DNA of 64,000 nt from Microbulbifer elongatus (GCF_021165935.1 NZ_CP088953.1:124001-188000); one strand, 5' to 3'. Counted from the stretch's first letter, positions 1 to 9,549 are shown. Numbers and translations are program-made. Notes: a model not told the origin generated them from the letters alone.

Positions 1-299
1 TAGAAGTATTGGGCAATTTCCCCCTGCCGGTGGAAGTCATTCCCATGGCGCGCTCCTATGTGGCGCGGGAAATCGTCAAACTCGGCGGCGACCCGGTGTA
101 TCGCGAGGGTGTGACCACCGACAATGGCAATGTCATCCTCGACGTGCACAATATGCAGATCGCCAAGCCTCTGGAACTGGAGGACGCCATCAACAATATT
201 ACCGGTGTGGTGACCAACGGACTGTTTGCCGCGCGCCCCGCGGACGTACTGCTGCTCGGCACCGCCGACGGCGTCAAGACCGTAACGTCCAAGGTCTGA
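1..299 (+). CDS. rpiA: Ribose-5-phosphate isomerase A, C-terminal part (partial)
   Basis: RpiA interconverts ribose 5-phosphate and ribulose 5-phosphate in the cytosolic non-oxidative pentose phosphate pathway. The frame is open to the left window edge (first whole codon at base 3) and ends in TGA at 297-299, so only about the last 98 residues are present. The tail matches RpiA well: the segment [13 protein letters not shown], then GVVTNGLFA, then a closing LGTADGVKT stretch, all typical of the C-terminal substrate-binding half. The N-terminal half lies outside the window. The next gene starts 29 bases downstream on the same strand, but nothing links the two in function. Identification is secure from these motifs. 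Confidence 0.93.
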   Translation, partial: EVLGNFPLPVEVIPMARSYVAREIVKLGGDPVYREGVTTDNGNVILDVHNMQIAKPLELEDAINNITGVVTNGLFAARPADVLLLGTADGVKTVTSKV

Positions 300-328
300 C
301 CGGCCCCGAAATCTGTAGTTGCAAACGC

Positions 329-955
329 ATGATTCAAAACAATAAAAAACGCGCGCTGGCACTGCTCGCTCTGCCCATTCTGCTGGCAACGGGCTGTGCC
401 ACCACACCGCCGAGTAATACCGACGACCTGTGCGCGATCTTCCGCGAGAAGGATGACTGGTACCACGAGGCGGCGGAGTCCGCGCGCAAGTGGAACACCC
501 CCATCGCCACCATGATGGCCACTCTGCACCAGGAATCCCGCTTCGTGCACGATGCCAGACCGCCGCGCACCAAGATCCTGTGGATAATTCCCGGACCACG
601 CCCCTCCGATGCCTACGGTTATGCCCAGGCCCTCGGTACCACCTGGAAGGGTTATCAGCGCTCCACCGGCAACTACCGCGGGGATCGCGACGACTTCGAG
701 GACGCAATCGATTTTGTCGGCTGGTACCACAACACCAGCCAGCGCCAGTGCCGTATCAAGCCCAACGATACCTATCATCTTTATCTCGCCTACCACGAGG
801 GCCAAGGCGGATTTAACCGCCGCACCTTTCGCAACAAGCAATGGCTAAAAAATGTGGCCAAAAAGGTATCGGCGCGGGCACAGACCTACCAGCGGCAGCT
901 CAACAGTTGCGAGGCCTCGCTGAAAAAACGGAAAAAGTTCCTGGGGCTGTTTTGA
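329..955 (+). CDS. Lytic transglycosylase-like (SLT-fold) lipoprotein
   Basis: This is a 208-residue predicted lipoprotein. A basic hydrophobic signal peptide ends in a lipobox (LATGC, Cys23). The body resembles the SLT/lysozyme-like fold. The segment ATLHQESRF carries a candidate catalytic glutamate (Glu69), followed by DAYGYAQALGTTW (the Gly-x-x-Gln part of the SLT fold) and YHLYLAYHEGQGGF near the end. Family knowledge suggests cleavage of peptidoglycan glycan strands from the periplasmic face of a membrane. The tail is lysine-rich (KKRKKF). It starts 29 bases after rpiA. The fold is fairly clear; activity and true substrate are inferred. Confidence 0.75.
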   Translation: MIQNNKKRALALLALPILLATGCATTPPSNTDDLCAIFREKDDWYHEAAESARKWNTPIATMMATLHQESRFVHDARPPRTKILWIIPGPRPSDAYGYAQALGTTWKGYQRSTGNYRGDRDDFEDAIDFVGWYHNTSQRQCRIKPNDTYHLYLAYHEGQGGFNRRTFRNKQWLKNVAKKVSARAQTYQRQLNSCEASLKKRKKFLGLF

Positions 956-1166
956 CCCGGTGATTACCAAGCCGAGAAAATTCGCCGGTCAGCGGAGGAA
1001 GTGGCGGCGAATCTCCCAACCAGCCCGGAATAACAACTACCCTTTGCAGACAGTGCTTTGCCGCACACCCTCGATGAATTTCGATGCCAAGGCTCTGTAG
1101 CCCTCACCTGACGCTGGGCGTGCAATTCCGCACAGATGCGTTTTACCCCGATAATGAGAGGTGCTC

Positions 1167-1511
1167 ATGAAGCCGACCGTCATCTTTTCCGCCGCTCTCG
1201 CATTGGCTCTCGCTGTTTCCAGCGCCTTTGCCGAAACCGCCATCTCCGAAGCGCAGCTCCAGAAGTTTGCCGATGCCTACCGCTCCATTGTGACCCTGAG
1301 CCAGGAATACGCGCCGAAAATCAAAGCCGCCGCGGATGCCGCCGCCGCCGAGGCAATCAATGTAGAAGCCCAGAGCAAAATGGTTGCCGCGGTACAGAGC
1401 GCGGGCCTGAGCAAAGAAGAGTACCAGGGTATCGCCACCCAACTGCGCAACGACCCTGAACTGCTGAAAAAAGTGAATGCCATTCTGCAGAAGGCCGCGG
1501 CGCCACAATAA
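1167..1511 (+). CDS. DUF4168-like small secreted protein
   Basis: A 114-residue protein with a signal peptide (hydrophobic core AALALALAVSSAFA, cleavage after AFA). The rest is helical and alanine-rich. The pattern QLQKFADAYRSI then KEEYQGIATQLRNDPEL resembles DUF4168 proteins, periplasmic or secreted proteins of unknown role. I chose the ATG at 1167 because GAGAGG lies just upstream. A GTG at 1161 would add two residues but sits inside that ribosome-binding site. No partner gene is apparent: the upstream gap is about 210 bases and the downstream gene is convergent. Confidence 0.7.
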   Translation: MKPTVIFSAALALALAVSSAFAETAISEAQLQKFADAYRSIVTLSQEYAPKIKAAADAAAAEAINVEAQSKMVAAVQSAGLSKEEYQGIATQLRNDPELLKKVNAILQKAAAPQ

Positions 1512-1532
1512 CTGGCACACCAGGCCCCGAGC

Positions 1533-1862
1533 TCAATCCGGCGCCGGGATCTGCTCCGGCGCCAGTGCCAGCACCTCGGCAATCGCCACCAGGTTGCTCC
1601 GCACCCAGTGGCGGTCGATCGACCCCCAGTCTTTCAGTTCGTAGTAGCCATCGTTATTGCGCACCCCCTGTTGTACAAACGCTACCTGAGTCCCGTGCCC
1701 CGGCAAGCCCTTGGCGATCACATCCTGAATAGTGCGGCGAGGCCAGCCAGTCACCTCCTCCAGTGCGGGATTGTTCGGTCGCGGCAGACGCTCGATCAGA
1801 TACGCCACCAGTAACCGGCGACAGATGGTGGGGTTGAGACCGCTGTTCAGGGATTGAGACAT
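1533..1862 (-). CDS. Small winged-helix DNA-binding protein
   Basis: A 109-residue protein that resembles a family of small winged helix-turn-helix proteins in gammaproteobacteria. The segment LEEVTGWPRRTIQDVIAKG reads as a recognition-helix region (Thr-Gly-Trp-Pro-Arg-Arg-Thr). The tail has the pattern GYYELKDWGSIDRHWV. It probably binds DNA, but target and effector are unknown. The start at 1862 has an AAGGA site 6-7 bases upstream. A much longer reading frame continues upstream on this strand, but that part is antisense to the AraC gene and has no protein character. The gene is divergent from the AraC regulator across about 190 bases. Confidence 0.7.
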   Translation of the reverse strand: MSQSLNSGLNPTICRRLLVAYLIERLPRPNNPALEEVTGWPRRTIQDVIAKGLPGHGTQVAFVQQGVRNNDGYYELKDWGSIDRHWVRSNLVAIAEVLALAPEQIPAPD

Positions 1863-2054
1863 AACGCTTCCTTGTAAAGGTCGATCAGGGCGCAAACCAC
1901 TTGCCCGCCTTCCCCCTTTGTAGCACACCGGCCACACATTCAGCCACGGTCCCGGCCCGCACCAAAATCGATCACCTACCCGACAGGCGCGACTTTTTAT
2001 GCACCTTTTTGCATAATCCAGCCACAAGTAACCAAGTAGCCAACAGCGGGAAGT

Positions 2055-3104
2055 GTGACCGTGGAGACAGAAGAGAAGCCTCAGGAAGTCGAGCAGCACC
2101 AGGAACCCGGTATCCTGGCCGCCGCCGTGTATGCCCATCTGGCCGGGCCGCGCGCCGCCGGTGTGGACTGCGACCAGCTGTTGCTGGGCGCCGGCATCGA
2201 CCCGTCCACTGCCGCAACCCCCGGCGCCCGAATCGGCCGCGAGCAGCTGGCGCACCTGTTGCGGCAGCTGTGGGATCAACTCGAAGATGAATCCAGTGGC
2301 CATCTGGCGCGTCCCTGGCTGCCCGGCACCTTCGCCATGATGGGGCACGCCACCATCACCTGCCCCAGCCTGCGCCGCGCGCTGCGGCGCGCTGCACGCT
2401 TCGTGGCCATGGTCAGCGACGATCTGCACATCAAACTGGTAGAAGACGGTGAAGAAGCCCGGCTGATTTTCCATCACGAAAATCGCAAACAGCTGCCCAA
2501 CCAGAACTTTGTCGAATCCCTGTCGGTCATCTGGCTGCGCTTTTTCAGCTGGCTGATCGACCGCACCATCCTGCTGGAGCGGGTCCATCTCGCCTTCCCA
2601 CCTCCGGATTACCCGGAAGAGTACGCCGACATGTTCCCCTGCCGGCACTACTTTCACCAGCAGGAAACCTGCCTGGTGTTCAACACCCGCTACCTGAGCA
2701 TGCCCCTGGTGCGCGACGCGCAGCAACTCAACGAATTTCTCGCCCGCGCGCCAGAATGCCTCCTCAGCCAGTACAAGTCCGATAACAGCTACACCGGCCG
2801 AATCCGGCGTATGCTGCAGAGCGATAACAGCATCGAGAATCTGTCGCTGGATGATGTGGCCGAGCGCCTGCACACCTCGCCCCAGACCCTGCGTCGGCGC
2901 CTGAAAGACGAGGGCAACAGCTGGCAGGACATCAAGGATTCGGTGCGCCGGGACATGGCCATGTACCAGCTGAAGGGACAGGACACCGCCGTGGCAGAAA
3001 TTGCCGAGCGACTGGGCTTTTCTGAACCCAGTGCGTTCAACCGCGCCTTCAAAAAGTGGACAGGACTGGCGCCGGGCGCCTACCGGGAAAAATACCGGGG
3101 GTAA
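2055..3104 (+). CDS. AraC-family transcriptional regulator with Arabinose_bd-type N-terminus
   Basis: A 349-residue activator-type regulator. Residues about 20-215 resemble the OruR/ArgR-style N-terminal sensing domain (HATITCPSLRRALRRAARF, then LIFHHENR). Residues about 250-345 form the double helix-turn-helix AraC domain: LDDVAERLHTSPQTLRRRLK for the first helix pair, VAEIAERLGFSEPSAFNRAF for the second, and a C-terminal KWTGLAPGAYRE motif. The GTG at 2055 is the likely start, with a weak GGGAAG upstream; a second GTG two codons on is possible. It stands alone and is followed by a strong bidirectional terminator. The effector is unknown. Confidence 0.88.
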   Translation: MTVETEEKPQEVEQHQEPGILAAAVYAHLAGPRAAGVDCDQLLLGAGIDPSTAATPGARIGREQLAHLLRQLWDQLEDESSGHLARPWLPGTFAMMGHATITCPSLRRALRRAARFVAMVSDDLHIKLVEDGEEARLIFHHENRKQLPNQNFVESLSVIWLRFFSWLIDRTILLERVHLAFPPPDYPEEYADMFPCRHYFHQQETCLVFNTRYLSMPLVRDAQQLNEFLARAPECLLSQYKSDNSYTGRIRRMLQSDNSIENLSLDDVAERLHTSPQTLRRRLKDEGNSWQDIKDSVRRDMAMYQLKGQDTAVAEIAERLGFSEPSAFNRAFKKWTGLAPGAYREKYRG

Positions 3105-3142
3105 TACGCACGCGCTCTCCCCCGGGGCAGCGAGGCTCAAAC

Positions 3143-3170
3143 AAAAAACCGCGGCTGGCCGCGGTTTTTT
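3143..3170. terminator. Bidirectional rho-independent terminator
   Basis: A perfect 12-base inverted repeat (AAAAAACCGCGG / CCGCGGTTTTTT) with a 4-base CTGG loop lies between the convergent AraC and OmpA-family genes. Each arm ends in a run of A or T, so it can stop transcription from both sides. Confidence 0.93.
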
Positions 3171-3206
3171 TTCTCCGGGAATTACCCGTCACCTCCTCAG
3201 GCACCC

Positions 3207-4445
3207 TTACTGGGTAAACGAGTCCACCTTGACCACAATGCGGCGGTTTTTCTGTTTGCCCTCTTCGGTGCTGTTATCCGCAATCGGGTTGGCCGGGCCC
3301 ATCCCCACCGCTTTGACACGGCTCGTATCCACACCGGCGCCGGTCACCATCAGCATCACCGCCTGCGCGCGCGCCTCGGACAGTTTCTGATTGGCTCCGG
3401 CATCGCCGTCACTATCGGTGTAACCCTCGATAACGATATTGAGCCCCGGGTTTTCCTGCATGACTTTGATCAGCGCCTGCACATCCGGTAATGAGTCGGT
3501 ATTGGGCATGCTTCCGTCAGCGGGAAACTCGATGCGCAGAGGGAATTCCTTGCCGGGCTCCCGGGTCGCGTCTGCCAGATAGGCACGGAAATCCGTCGCG
3601 AAATCTCCGCTGGCGGAATCCATTGGTATTTCTTTCTGGGTGTCCGGCGTCGTCATGGGGTCATCGGCAGAACCTGCGGGAGCCTCTTCGACCACCACCT
3701 CATCCTGCTCCATCACCACCCCACCGGTGCCATCGTCCACCTTCTCTTTTTTTGCACACATATTGAGAGCCCACAGTACCCCCAGGGCAATCAGCAGTGG
3801 CCACAGCCATTTGCCAATGCCACTCCTGCGCGCCGGCGGCGAGGTGTGAGCCGCGTGGGCTGTCTCACGGGGGGTGGTTTCCACCACCGTGCGTTCGGCC
3901 ATTTCATCCAGACTGTCGGCACCGAGTTCATCCAATAGCCCAGGCGGTATCTGATCTTTGATATGGGTTTTCTGACCCAGCAAGAGCGCGGCCAGGCCTT
4001 CCATATTCAGCCCTTTGCTTTTCACCAGCTTGCCCACCAGCGACATCACCACCGGTGCGGCAATTCGCATCAGGCTGGCGCTTTTGGTGCTGTCCAGCCC
4101 AAGCGCATTGGAAATCACATTGAAAATGCCATCTTTCTTGTCGCCGAACAGTGCGCCCAGAATGTTGCCACCGACATCCTGCAGACTCCTCATCCGGTCC
4201 GGGTCGGAGAAAATATCTCCCGGTGCAGAGAGATCCATACTGGTGCTTTTGGTGGCCATGTTGAGCAGCGAACCCAGGCCACTTTCGCTGCCGGCCTTAT
4301 TCAGCATACCGGCCAGAACCGAGGCGGCACCGGTGGAAAAAGCAGACTCGGATTTGCCCGCTGGCAGCCCCAGCGCATTGCCCAATGCACCGAGCCCCGA
4401 AGATCCAAGGTGGCGTACCGCCATATCCAGAATATTGTCAGCCAT
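3207..4445 (-). CDS. DUF937-OmpA fusion envelope protein
   Basis: A 412-residue protein in three parts. Residues about 10-170 form a Gly/Leu-rich DUF937-like domain (GNILGALFGDKKDGI, then RIAAPVVMSLVGKLVKSKG). A single membrane helix lies at about 213-229 (WLWPLLIALGVLWALNM). An acidic Pro/Glu linker leads to a C-terminal OmpA-like peptidoglycan-binding domain (IVIEGYTDSDGDAGANQKLS, then RVKAVGMGPANPIADN and NRRIVVKV). The topology suggests an inner-membrane anchor with the OmpA domain in the periplasm bound to the cell wall and DUF937 on the cytoplasmic side. It is monocistronic, ending at a terminator, and its physiological role is unknown. Confidence 0.85.
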   Translation of the reverse strand: MADNILDMAVRHLGSSGLGALGNALGLPAGKSESAFSTGAASVLAGMLNKAGSESGLGSLLNMATKSTSMDLSAPGDIFSDPDRMRSLQDVGGNILGALFGDKKDGIFNVISNALGLDSTKSASLMRIAAPVVMSLVGKLVKSKGLNMEGLAALLLGQKTHIKDQIPPGLLDELGADSLDEMAERTVVETTPRETAHAAHTSPPARRSGIGKWLWPLLIALGVLWALNMCAKKEKVDDGTGGVVMEQDEVVVEEAPAGSADDPMTTPDTQKEIPMDSASGDFATDFRAYLADATREPGKEFPLRIEFPADGSMPNTDSLPDVQALIKVMQENPGLNIVIEGYTDSDGDAGANQKLSEARAQAVMLMVTGAGVDTSRVKAVGMGPANPIADNSTEEGKQKNRRIVVKVDSFTQ

Positions 4446-4810
4446 GTGTACCTCTTTGCCTGATTCGCCTTGCTGCGACTTGCTCGAACGACCGCCCTGG
4501 TACGCTGCGCGGGACTCCGGCGGCGGTCGAGCGTATTCATTCCATCACTCCACTCAGTGTACGGCAGCAAAAACCACAGGTTAGGTCGATTCCGAATAAG
4601 AGGCAGAGAGCGCCATCAGCATTCTGAATGGCCTGCGGCCGGCGGTGGCGAGGCTTCAGTAGTCAACAATCTGGCGCGTGCGGCAACCATACAGCCTTTA
4701 TAAAAATTTCACTTTCTGGTCATAATTCCGCAACGCAACGCTTGTTGCGAACGCCCCTCCCCTCCTGCGGAGATGGGCATATATTCCAAGGACTGAAACA
4801 GGGACGTTTC
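4446..4810. other. 365-base intergenic region, no gene seen
   Basis: This gap separates the DUF937-OmpA gene (minus) from the kinase-like gene (plus) and must hold both promoters. Short reading frames exist on both strands, but none has a ribosome-binding site or protein-like composition. I see no terminator or repeat. Confidence 0.5.
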
Positions 4811-5422
4811 ATGGGAATCGACATTGCGCCAAGGTTGCCGCAAAAGGTGGTGATCGATGGCATCTACGAAACCAATAAGGTTCTGCTCAATATCGAGCAA
4901 GACCGAGTGGTGAAGCGCTTTAAAACACGCTCGAAAACCCACCGACGCCGCTATTTTACCGAGAAGGAGGCGCTCCACCGCCTGCGCGGGATCCGCGAAA
5001 TACCGCAGCTATTGGACAGTGACGATCGCCGGTTCACCCTGCAGATGTCGCGCCTTCCGGGAGAATCCACAGCGCGCCTGAGTTCCGAAAACCTCAATGA
5101 CCTCGGCAGGATTGTGGAGCAGATGCTGGACGCGGGGGTCGCCCGTCATTCAATGCCGGTGCGCGATATCGTGATTGACGCGCAGGGCCGGCTCGGATTG
5201 GTGGACTTCGAACGCGCCAGCCTGCGTCCCCGCTACTGGCGGCCGGACTGGCCCGTGGCCAGGCTGGTTGCGCGCTACCACCTGTACCGCCTGATCGCCG
5301 AGCACCAACCCCATCAACTGACCGCCCGGCAGGCGCGGCTGGTGGCGATCGGCGCACGACTCAGAGGCCTGGTAGCCTTTATCCACTCGCTCACCAAGCG
5401 CAGGCCACGCAAGCTCAGCTGA
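4811..5422 (+). CDS. Protein-kinase-fold protein, possibly a pseudokinase
   Basis: A 203-residue protein resembling small bacterial kinase-fold proteins of the lipopolysaccharide-kinase/RIO-like group. An N-lobe-like part has the lysine-rich VVKRFKTRSKTHRRRYF. A catalytic-loop-like HSMPVRDIVIDAQGR is followed by GLVDFERA, where Asp-Phe-Glu stands at the DFG position. Aligned to a canonical loop (His-Arg-Asp then Asn), the catalytic Asp position appears to be Met and the Asn an Asp, so activity is doubtful. The ATG at 4811 follows CAGGGACG; the longer upstream frame lacks kinase character. It overlaps the convergent AraC gene by 8 bases at its 3' end. Fold call moderate, function unknown. Confidence 0.6.
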   Translation: MGIDIAPRLPQKVVIDGIYETNKVLLNIEQDRVVKRFKTRSKTHRRRYFTEKEALHRLRGIREIPQLLDSDDRRFTLQMSRLPGESTARLSSENLNDLGRIVEQMLDAGVARHSMPVRDIVIDAQGRLGLVDFERASLRPRYWRPDWPVARLVARYHLYRLIAEHQPHQLTARQARLVAIGARLRGLVAFIHSLTKRRPRKLS

Positions 5423-6320
5423 CGTTCTGATCCCGGTACTGTTTGGGGCTCACCCCAAACTGCTGGTGGAAACGGCGGCTGAAATGACTGAGGTGACGAT
5501 ACCCGAGATCAAAGCACACCCGGGTCACCGATTCGCCCCGCGCCAAGCGGTCTTTTGCCGACTGCATACGCAGGTGCTGCTGGAACTCAGCCGGCGTACA
5601 CCCCAGGTGCTGCTTGAACTCTGCGTAAAACCGGCTGCGACTCATACAGGCAATTCTGCTGAGTTGCTCCGTGTCCAGCGGTTGATCCAGATGGGACTGG
5701 ATATGATGGATCACTGCCCCCAGGCCATTGACCTCGGGATTGTTGGCGCAGACCTTCAGTAAAAAGGTACGCATCTGCTCCCGCAGCATCCGCACCACCA
5801 GTTCACTCACCCCCAGATCCACCAGAAAATCCCGGTCGCTGGAATTCTCCGTAAAGGTGGTGACCAGCCGTTGCAGCAGCTCCTGCGTCGCGGGACTGTG
5901 CCGGGTATGGATCAGCGAATCCGGCCGGTAGCGCCAGTCTTCAAACTCCCGCTGCAGAGGCGCCGCGCTGTTCAGACGCGAACAGATATTCTCCACCCGA
6001 TCGCGGGCAATCTCGATGGTGAGACAGGAGGTGGGCGACTCCATACGCGCATCGGGAAAATCAATTTCCACATGCTCTCCGGGCGCCATCACAAAGGATT
6101 CCCGCGGCAGAAACTCGGCGGCGTAATTGTTCTGGGCATGCATGATTTTGCGACCGGTGATCATGCCGCAATACAGTAGCTCACCGGCAGAAAGTCCAAC
6201 ACGCTCCGCCGGCAGGTAGGTGTCGTAAACACTGAGTTCCGAACTGGGGCCAGCGAACGACACCCGGTTCTCGATCAACTCGCGGGGCTGTTGCCGACCG
6301 CGGACCATCGCTTCAGTCAT
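5415..6320 (-). CDS. AraC-family regulator, probable controller of the adjacent aldehyde dehydrogenase
   Basis: About 301 residues. The N-terminal half matches the AraC_N type ([20 protein letters not shown], then [10 protein letters not shown]). The C-terminal AraC domain contains [20 protein letters not shown] and [17 protein letters not shown], ending GVSPKQYR. I chose the ATG at 6320, where family similarity begins ([12 protein letters not shown]), although no strong ribosome site precedes it. An ATG at 6422 directly after GAGGA would add 34 residues. The gene is divergent from the ExaC-type dehydrogenase, and related regulators commonly control such genes, so that is the likely target. 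Its 3' end overlaps the kinase-like gene by 8 bases. Confidence 0.85.
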   Translation of the reverse strand: MTEAMVRGRQQPRELIENRVSFAGPSSELSVYDTYLPAERVGLSAGELLYCGMITGRKIMHAQNNYAAEFLPRESFVMAPGEHVEIDFPDARMESPTSCLTIEIARDRVENICSRLNSAAPLQREFEDWRYRPDSLIHTRHSPATQELLQRLVTTFTENSSDRDFLVDLGVSELVVRMLREQMRTFLLKVCANNPEVNGLGAVIHHIQSHLDQPLDTEQLSRIACMSRSRFYAEFKQHLGCTPAEFQQHLRMQSAKDRLARGESVTRVCFDLGYRHLSHFSRRFHQQFGVSPKQYRDQNVS

Positions 6321-6557
6321 ATTTTTATTGTCGTAGTAAATTGTCGTTGCAGGCGCTGGACTGTGGGTCAACGAATCTGTACTCAGAGGAAAGTACCCCC
6401 CCTCCGGAGCCTCTATTTTCATTCCTCGACAGCACAACAACAGGAACAAGCAACCGGACTCAGCACCGGACTTCCAGATTACTCCCCGCACCCCCGGATA
6501 ACAACGCTACACCGGCCCCCGGGGAGCAGAATAATCAGCCCAACGAGGAATTCAGCG

Positions 6558-8078
6558 ATGATCTATGCACAGCCCGGACAGGATGACGCCCTGGTCGACT
6601 TCCACCCCCGCTACGAAAATTTTATCGGCGGTGCGTGGGTTCCCCCGGTGGAAGGGGACTACATGGAAAACATCTCACCGGTTACCGGCGAAGCCTTCTG
6701 CGAGGTCCCGCGCTCCGGTGCCGCCGATATCGAACTGGCGCTGGATGCCGCACATGCCGCCAAAGATGCCTGGGGCAAAACCGCCGCCGCGGAGCGCGCC
6801 AACCTGCTGCTGCGGATTGCCGACCGCATCGAGCAGAATCTGGAGGCCCTCGCCGTTGCGGAAACCTGGGACAACGGCAAGGCGGTGCGCGAAACCCTCG
6901 CCGCGGACATTCCCCTGTGCGTCGATCACTTCCGCTACTTCGCCGGCTGCCTGCGCGCCCAGGAAGGCAGCATGGCCGAGCTGGACGAGCACACAGTTGC
7001 CTACCACATTCACGAACCCCTCGGTGTGGTGGGCCAGATCATTCCCTGGAATTTCCCGATCCTGATGGCCGCGTGGAAACTCGCCCCGGCACTCGCCGCC
7101 GGCAACTGCGTGGTACTGAAACCTGCCGAGCAGACTCCGGTCTCGATTCTGGTCATGATGGAAATGATCAGCGACCTGATTCCCCCGGGGGTGATCAACA
7201 TCGTCAATGGCGTTGGCGACGAAGCGGGCCAGGCCCTGGCCAGCAGCAGCCGCATCGCCAAAATCGCATTTACCGGTTCCACCGCCGTCGGCGGGCATAT
7301 TCTCAAGTGTGCCGCAGACAACCTGATCCCCTCCACCGTAGAGCTGGGCGGAAAGTCCCCCAACATCTACTTTGCCGATGTCATGCAGCAGGAAGAGGCC
7401 TACATCGACAAATGTGCCGAAGGCCTGGTGCTGGCGTTCTTCAACCAGGGGGAGGTGTGCACCTGCCCATCCCGCGCACTGATTCAGGAATCCATCTACG
7501 ACGATTTTATGCAGCACGTGCTCGCCCGCACCCGCACCATCGTGCGCGGCAATCCGCTGGATACAGAAACCCAGGTCGGCGCCCAGGCATCGCTGGAGCA
7601 GTTTGACAAGATCATGACCTACATCGAAATCGGTCAGCGCGAAGGGGCGCAAGTGCTGTTTGGCGGCGGTGCGGAAGATCTGGGTGGAGAGCTGCAAAAG
7701 GGGTATTACGTACAGCCCACGCTGCTCAAAGGGCACAACCAGATGCGCATTTTCCAGGAAGAGATCTTCGGGCCGGTGGTAGGTGTCACCACCTTCAAAG
7801 ACGAAGCCGAAGCCCTGGCCATTGCCAACGATACCGAATACGGCCTCGGCGCCGGCGTATGGACCCGGGATATGAACCTGGCCTACCGCATGGGGCGCAA
7901 TATCCAGGCGGGCCGGGTGTGGACCAACTGCTACCACCAGTACCCGGCGCACGCGGCCTTTGGCGGCTACAAAAAATCCGGTATCGGGCGCGAGACCCAC
8001 AAGCGCGCACTGGAGCACTACCAGCAGACCAAAAACCTGCTGGTCAGTTACGACACCAACCCGCTGGGTTTCTTCTAA
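6558..8078 (+). CDS. exaC: NAD-dependent aldehyde dehydrogenase, ExaC/AldB type
   Basis: A 506-residue cytosolic enzyme that oxidises acetaldehyde and other short aldehydes to the acids using NAD(P). Full ALDH architecture is present: [20 protein letters not shown] (cofactor fold), FTGSTAVGG, the catalytic Glu in VELGGKSPN (Glu262), and the nucleophile in [12 protein letters not shown] (Cys301). [11 protein letters not shown] is the form typical of ExaC/AldB enzymes. It ends in DTNPLGFF as this subgroup does. The ATG at 6558 follows CGAGGAA; a longer frame upstream runs through the AraC promoter and is not protein-like. A terminator follows. The divergent AraC gene probably regulates it. Confidence 0.92.
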   Translation: MIYAQPGQDDALVDFHPRYENFIGGAWVPPVEGDYMENISPVTGEAFCEVPRSGAADIELALDAAHAAKDAWGKTAAAERANLLLRIADRIEQNLEALAVAETWDNGKAVRETLAADIPLCVDHFRYFAGCLRAQEGSMAELDEHTVAYHIHEPLGVVGQIIPWNFPILMAAWKLAPALAAGNCVVLKPAEQTPVSILVMMEMISDLIPPGVINIVNGVGDEAGQALASSSRIAKIAFTGSTAVGGHILKCAADNLIPSTVELGGKSPNIYFADVMQQEEAYIDKCAEGLVLAFFNQGEVCTCPSRALIQESIYDDFMQHVLARTRTIVRGNPLDTETQVGAQASLEQFDKIMTYIEIGQREGAQVLFGGGAEDLGGELQKGYYVQPTLLKGHNQMRIFQEEIFGPVVGVTTFKDEAEALAIANDTEYGLGAGVWTRDMNLAYRMGRNIQAGRVWTNCYHQYPAHAAFGGYKKSGIGRETHKRALEHYQQTKNLLVSYDTNPLGFF

Positions 8079-8475
8079 CCCGGCCACCAGTCCCCACGGC
8101 GGGACCCATCCTGTGAGACATTGCGGGGAGCATCAGCTCCCCTTTTTTATTGCGGATTCCCCTTCGAGGGCCAGCCAAAACGCGCTTACCACGGTTGTTC
8201 ACACGCCCACTCAAACGGTGAACGGCGAGTCTCTTCGGTGCGGGTCCGCCTGTAAGCAATTTGTGCCAGGGAGATAGAGCGTGCGCCAAAGATGATTCAC
8301 GCGACAATAATGAGACATTCGTTGCATTTTTACTGCCAACCAAAGCACAGCAATTGATTGCCTTATACGCCTATTGGTAAAACAGCTCGCAATACGAATT
8401 ACAACCAATTTCACGCAACCAGCCAAACCAAGAATGGTACACGAGTACCACCCAGCACACTCTCAGGATCAAACA
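8079..8475. other. 397-base intergenic region
   Basis: It contains the exaC terminator at its left end (8125-8148) and then about 320 bases without a gene or repeat that I can recognise. If the next gene starts at the alternative ATG 8434, the gap is 42 bases shorter. Confidence 0.5.
8125..8148 (+). terminator. Rho-independent terminator of exaC
   Basis: A 7-base stem (GGGGAGC / GCTCCCC) with a 4-base ATCA loop is followed by six T residues, 47 bases after the exaC stop codon. Confidence 0.9.
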
Positions 8476-9549
8476 GTGTTCAAACCGAAACTCATCATTA
8501 TCCACGGTATGGGTCAACATACTGCGGACAGCTTCAAGGAGGAATTTGTAGAGGGCTGTCGTGCCGCCTTTAGTCTCTACGATGGATTCAGGGGGAGCTC
8601 GCCCGAACATTTTGTCGAAATCATTCCGGTCACTTACAGCGATCTGGTAGACGACTACCGACTGCCGGTTGCCAGCTTCCCCGGATCGTTTCGCGAGGCC
8701 ATCGAATCCATTCCGGAGATCCGTACGCAATTACTCCCCGGTGCAGAGGCGGCATTCATTGCACTGGAAAAAGACCCCAGTAAAGCCGCGCTGCTGAAAA
8801 CCCACGGACTCGATGCCTTCCTGTACCGCTATTCCCGACTCGGGCAGATCGCCAGAGAACGCCTGGGCCGTGCTGTTGCCCAGGCGGCGCGCAGCATCCA
8901 CGGCGGCGTACAGAATGTGCATCTGCTCGCACACGCACTGGGCACCTCGGTACTCCACGACACCCTGAGCCAGCTGTACACCCCGCCACCTACCCTGGCG
9001 GATCTTGGCAACCTCGACACCAGCCACCACAAGCTCGGCAGTGTGCATATGGTGGCCAATATCAGCCGGCTGATGGCGTCCTCGATCAAGGTCAATCAAT
9101 CCCTGGTAAAACCGTCCAACAGTGGCTGTATCTACAATTACCGGGAATACCGCCACCGTTACGACCCCATCACCTGGGCACGGCCGTTCAACCCCAAAAA
9201 TGATGGACGCTGGATCTCGAGTGGTGACTGGCAGTTTGAGGCCTACAAACTGCTTGAGTTTGACGACGTGACCGACGAATACGGCAACACCCACAGTCTG
9301 CACAATTATCTGAACAACCCACGGGTGCACCGGGAGCTGTTCCGGCTCGCCTTCGGTATCGAGTTCGACGAAGAGCAGACCGCCCAGGGAGACGACCGCT
9401 ACTTCTGCCAGACCCGCACCCAGATCACCGAATATATGCAGGCGGCATTTTCCCATCTGCGCAATCTCAACAGTCTCGACGGCATGATCAGTGCCGCCGC
9501 AGAACTGAAGGACTTTGTAGAACAGCGCGGCGGGCAGTTCCGCCTGTAA
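8476..9549 (+). CDS. Alpha/beta-hydrolase-fold protein lacking the nucleophile serine
   Basis: About 357 residues. It opens with a lipase-like beta strand and oxyanion segment (KPKLIIIHGMGQHT) and has an elbow-like segment VHLLAHALGTSVLHDTL. In lipases and esterases this elbow is Gly-x-Ser-x-Gly; here it reads Ala-His-Ala-Leu-Gly, so the serine position is alanine and simple hydrolase chemistry is unlikely. The rest, with NYREYRHRYDPITWARPF, is not recognised. The GTG at 8476 follows AGGA with good spacing and starts just before the conserved strand; the ATG at 8434 is an alternative with poor ribosome binding. It stands alone between exaC and the M16 protease. Confidence 0.6.
   Translation: MFKPKLIIIHGMGQHTADSFKEEFVEGCRAAFSLYDGFRGSSPEHFVEIIPVTYSDLVDDYRLPVASFPGSFREAIESIPEIRTQLLPGAEAAFIALEKDPSKAALLKTHGLDAFLYRYSRLGQIARERLGRAVAQAARSIHGGVQNVHLLAHALGTSVLHDTLSQLYTPPPTLADLGNLDTSHHKLGSVHMVANISRLMASSIKVNQSLVKPSNSGCIYNYREYRHRYDPITWARPFNPKNDGRWISSGDWQFEAYKLLEFDDVTDEYGNTHSLHNYLNNPRVHRELFRLAFGIEFDEEQTAQGDDRYFCQTRTQITEYMQAAFSHLRNLNSLDGMISAAAELKDFVEQRGGQFRL

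Noticed and set aside
1863..3140. N-terminal extension of the minus-strand frame over the AraC gene
   Set aside because: It is antisense to a clear AraC regulator, has low protein-like character, and the winged-helix similarity starts only at 1862 with a good ribosome site.
6321..6557. Sigma-54 promoter upstream of exaC
   Set aside because: I looked for a TGGC-N-GC type -24/-12 element in the gap before 6558 and found no convincing match.
6675..8087. Long minus-strand frame opposite exaC
   Set aside because: It mirrors the codon structure of a well-identified aldehyde dehydrogenase; no family features or ribosome site.
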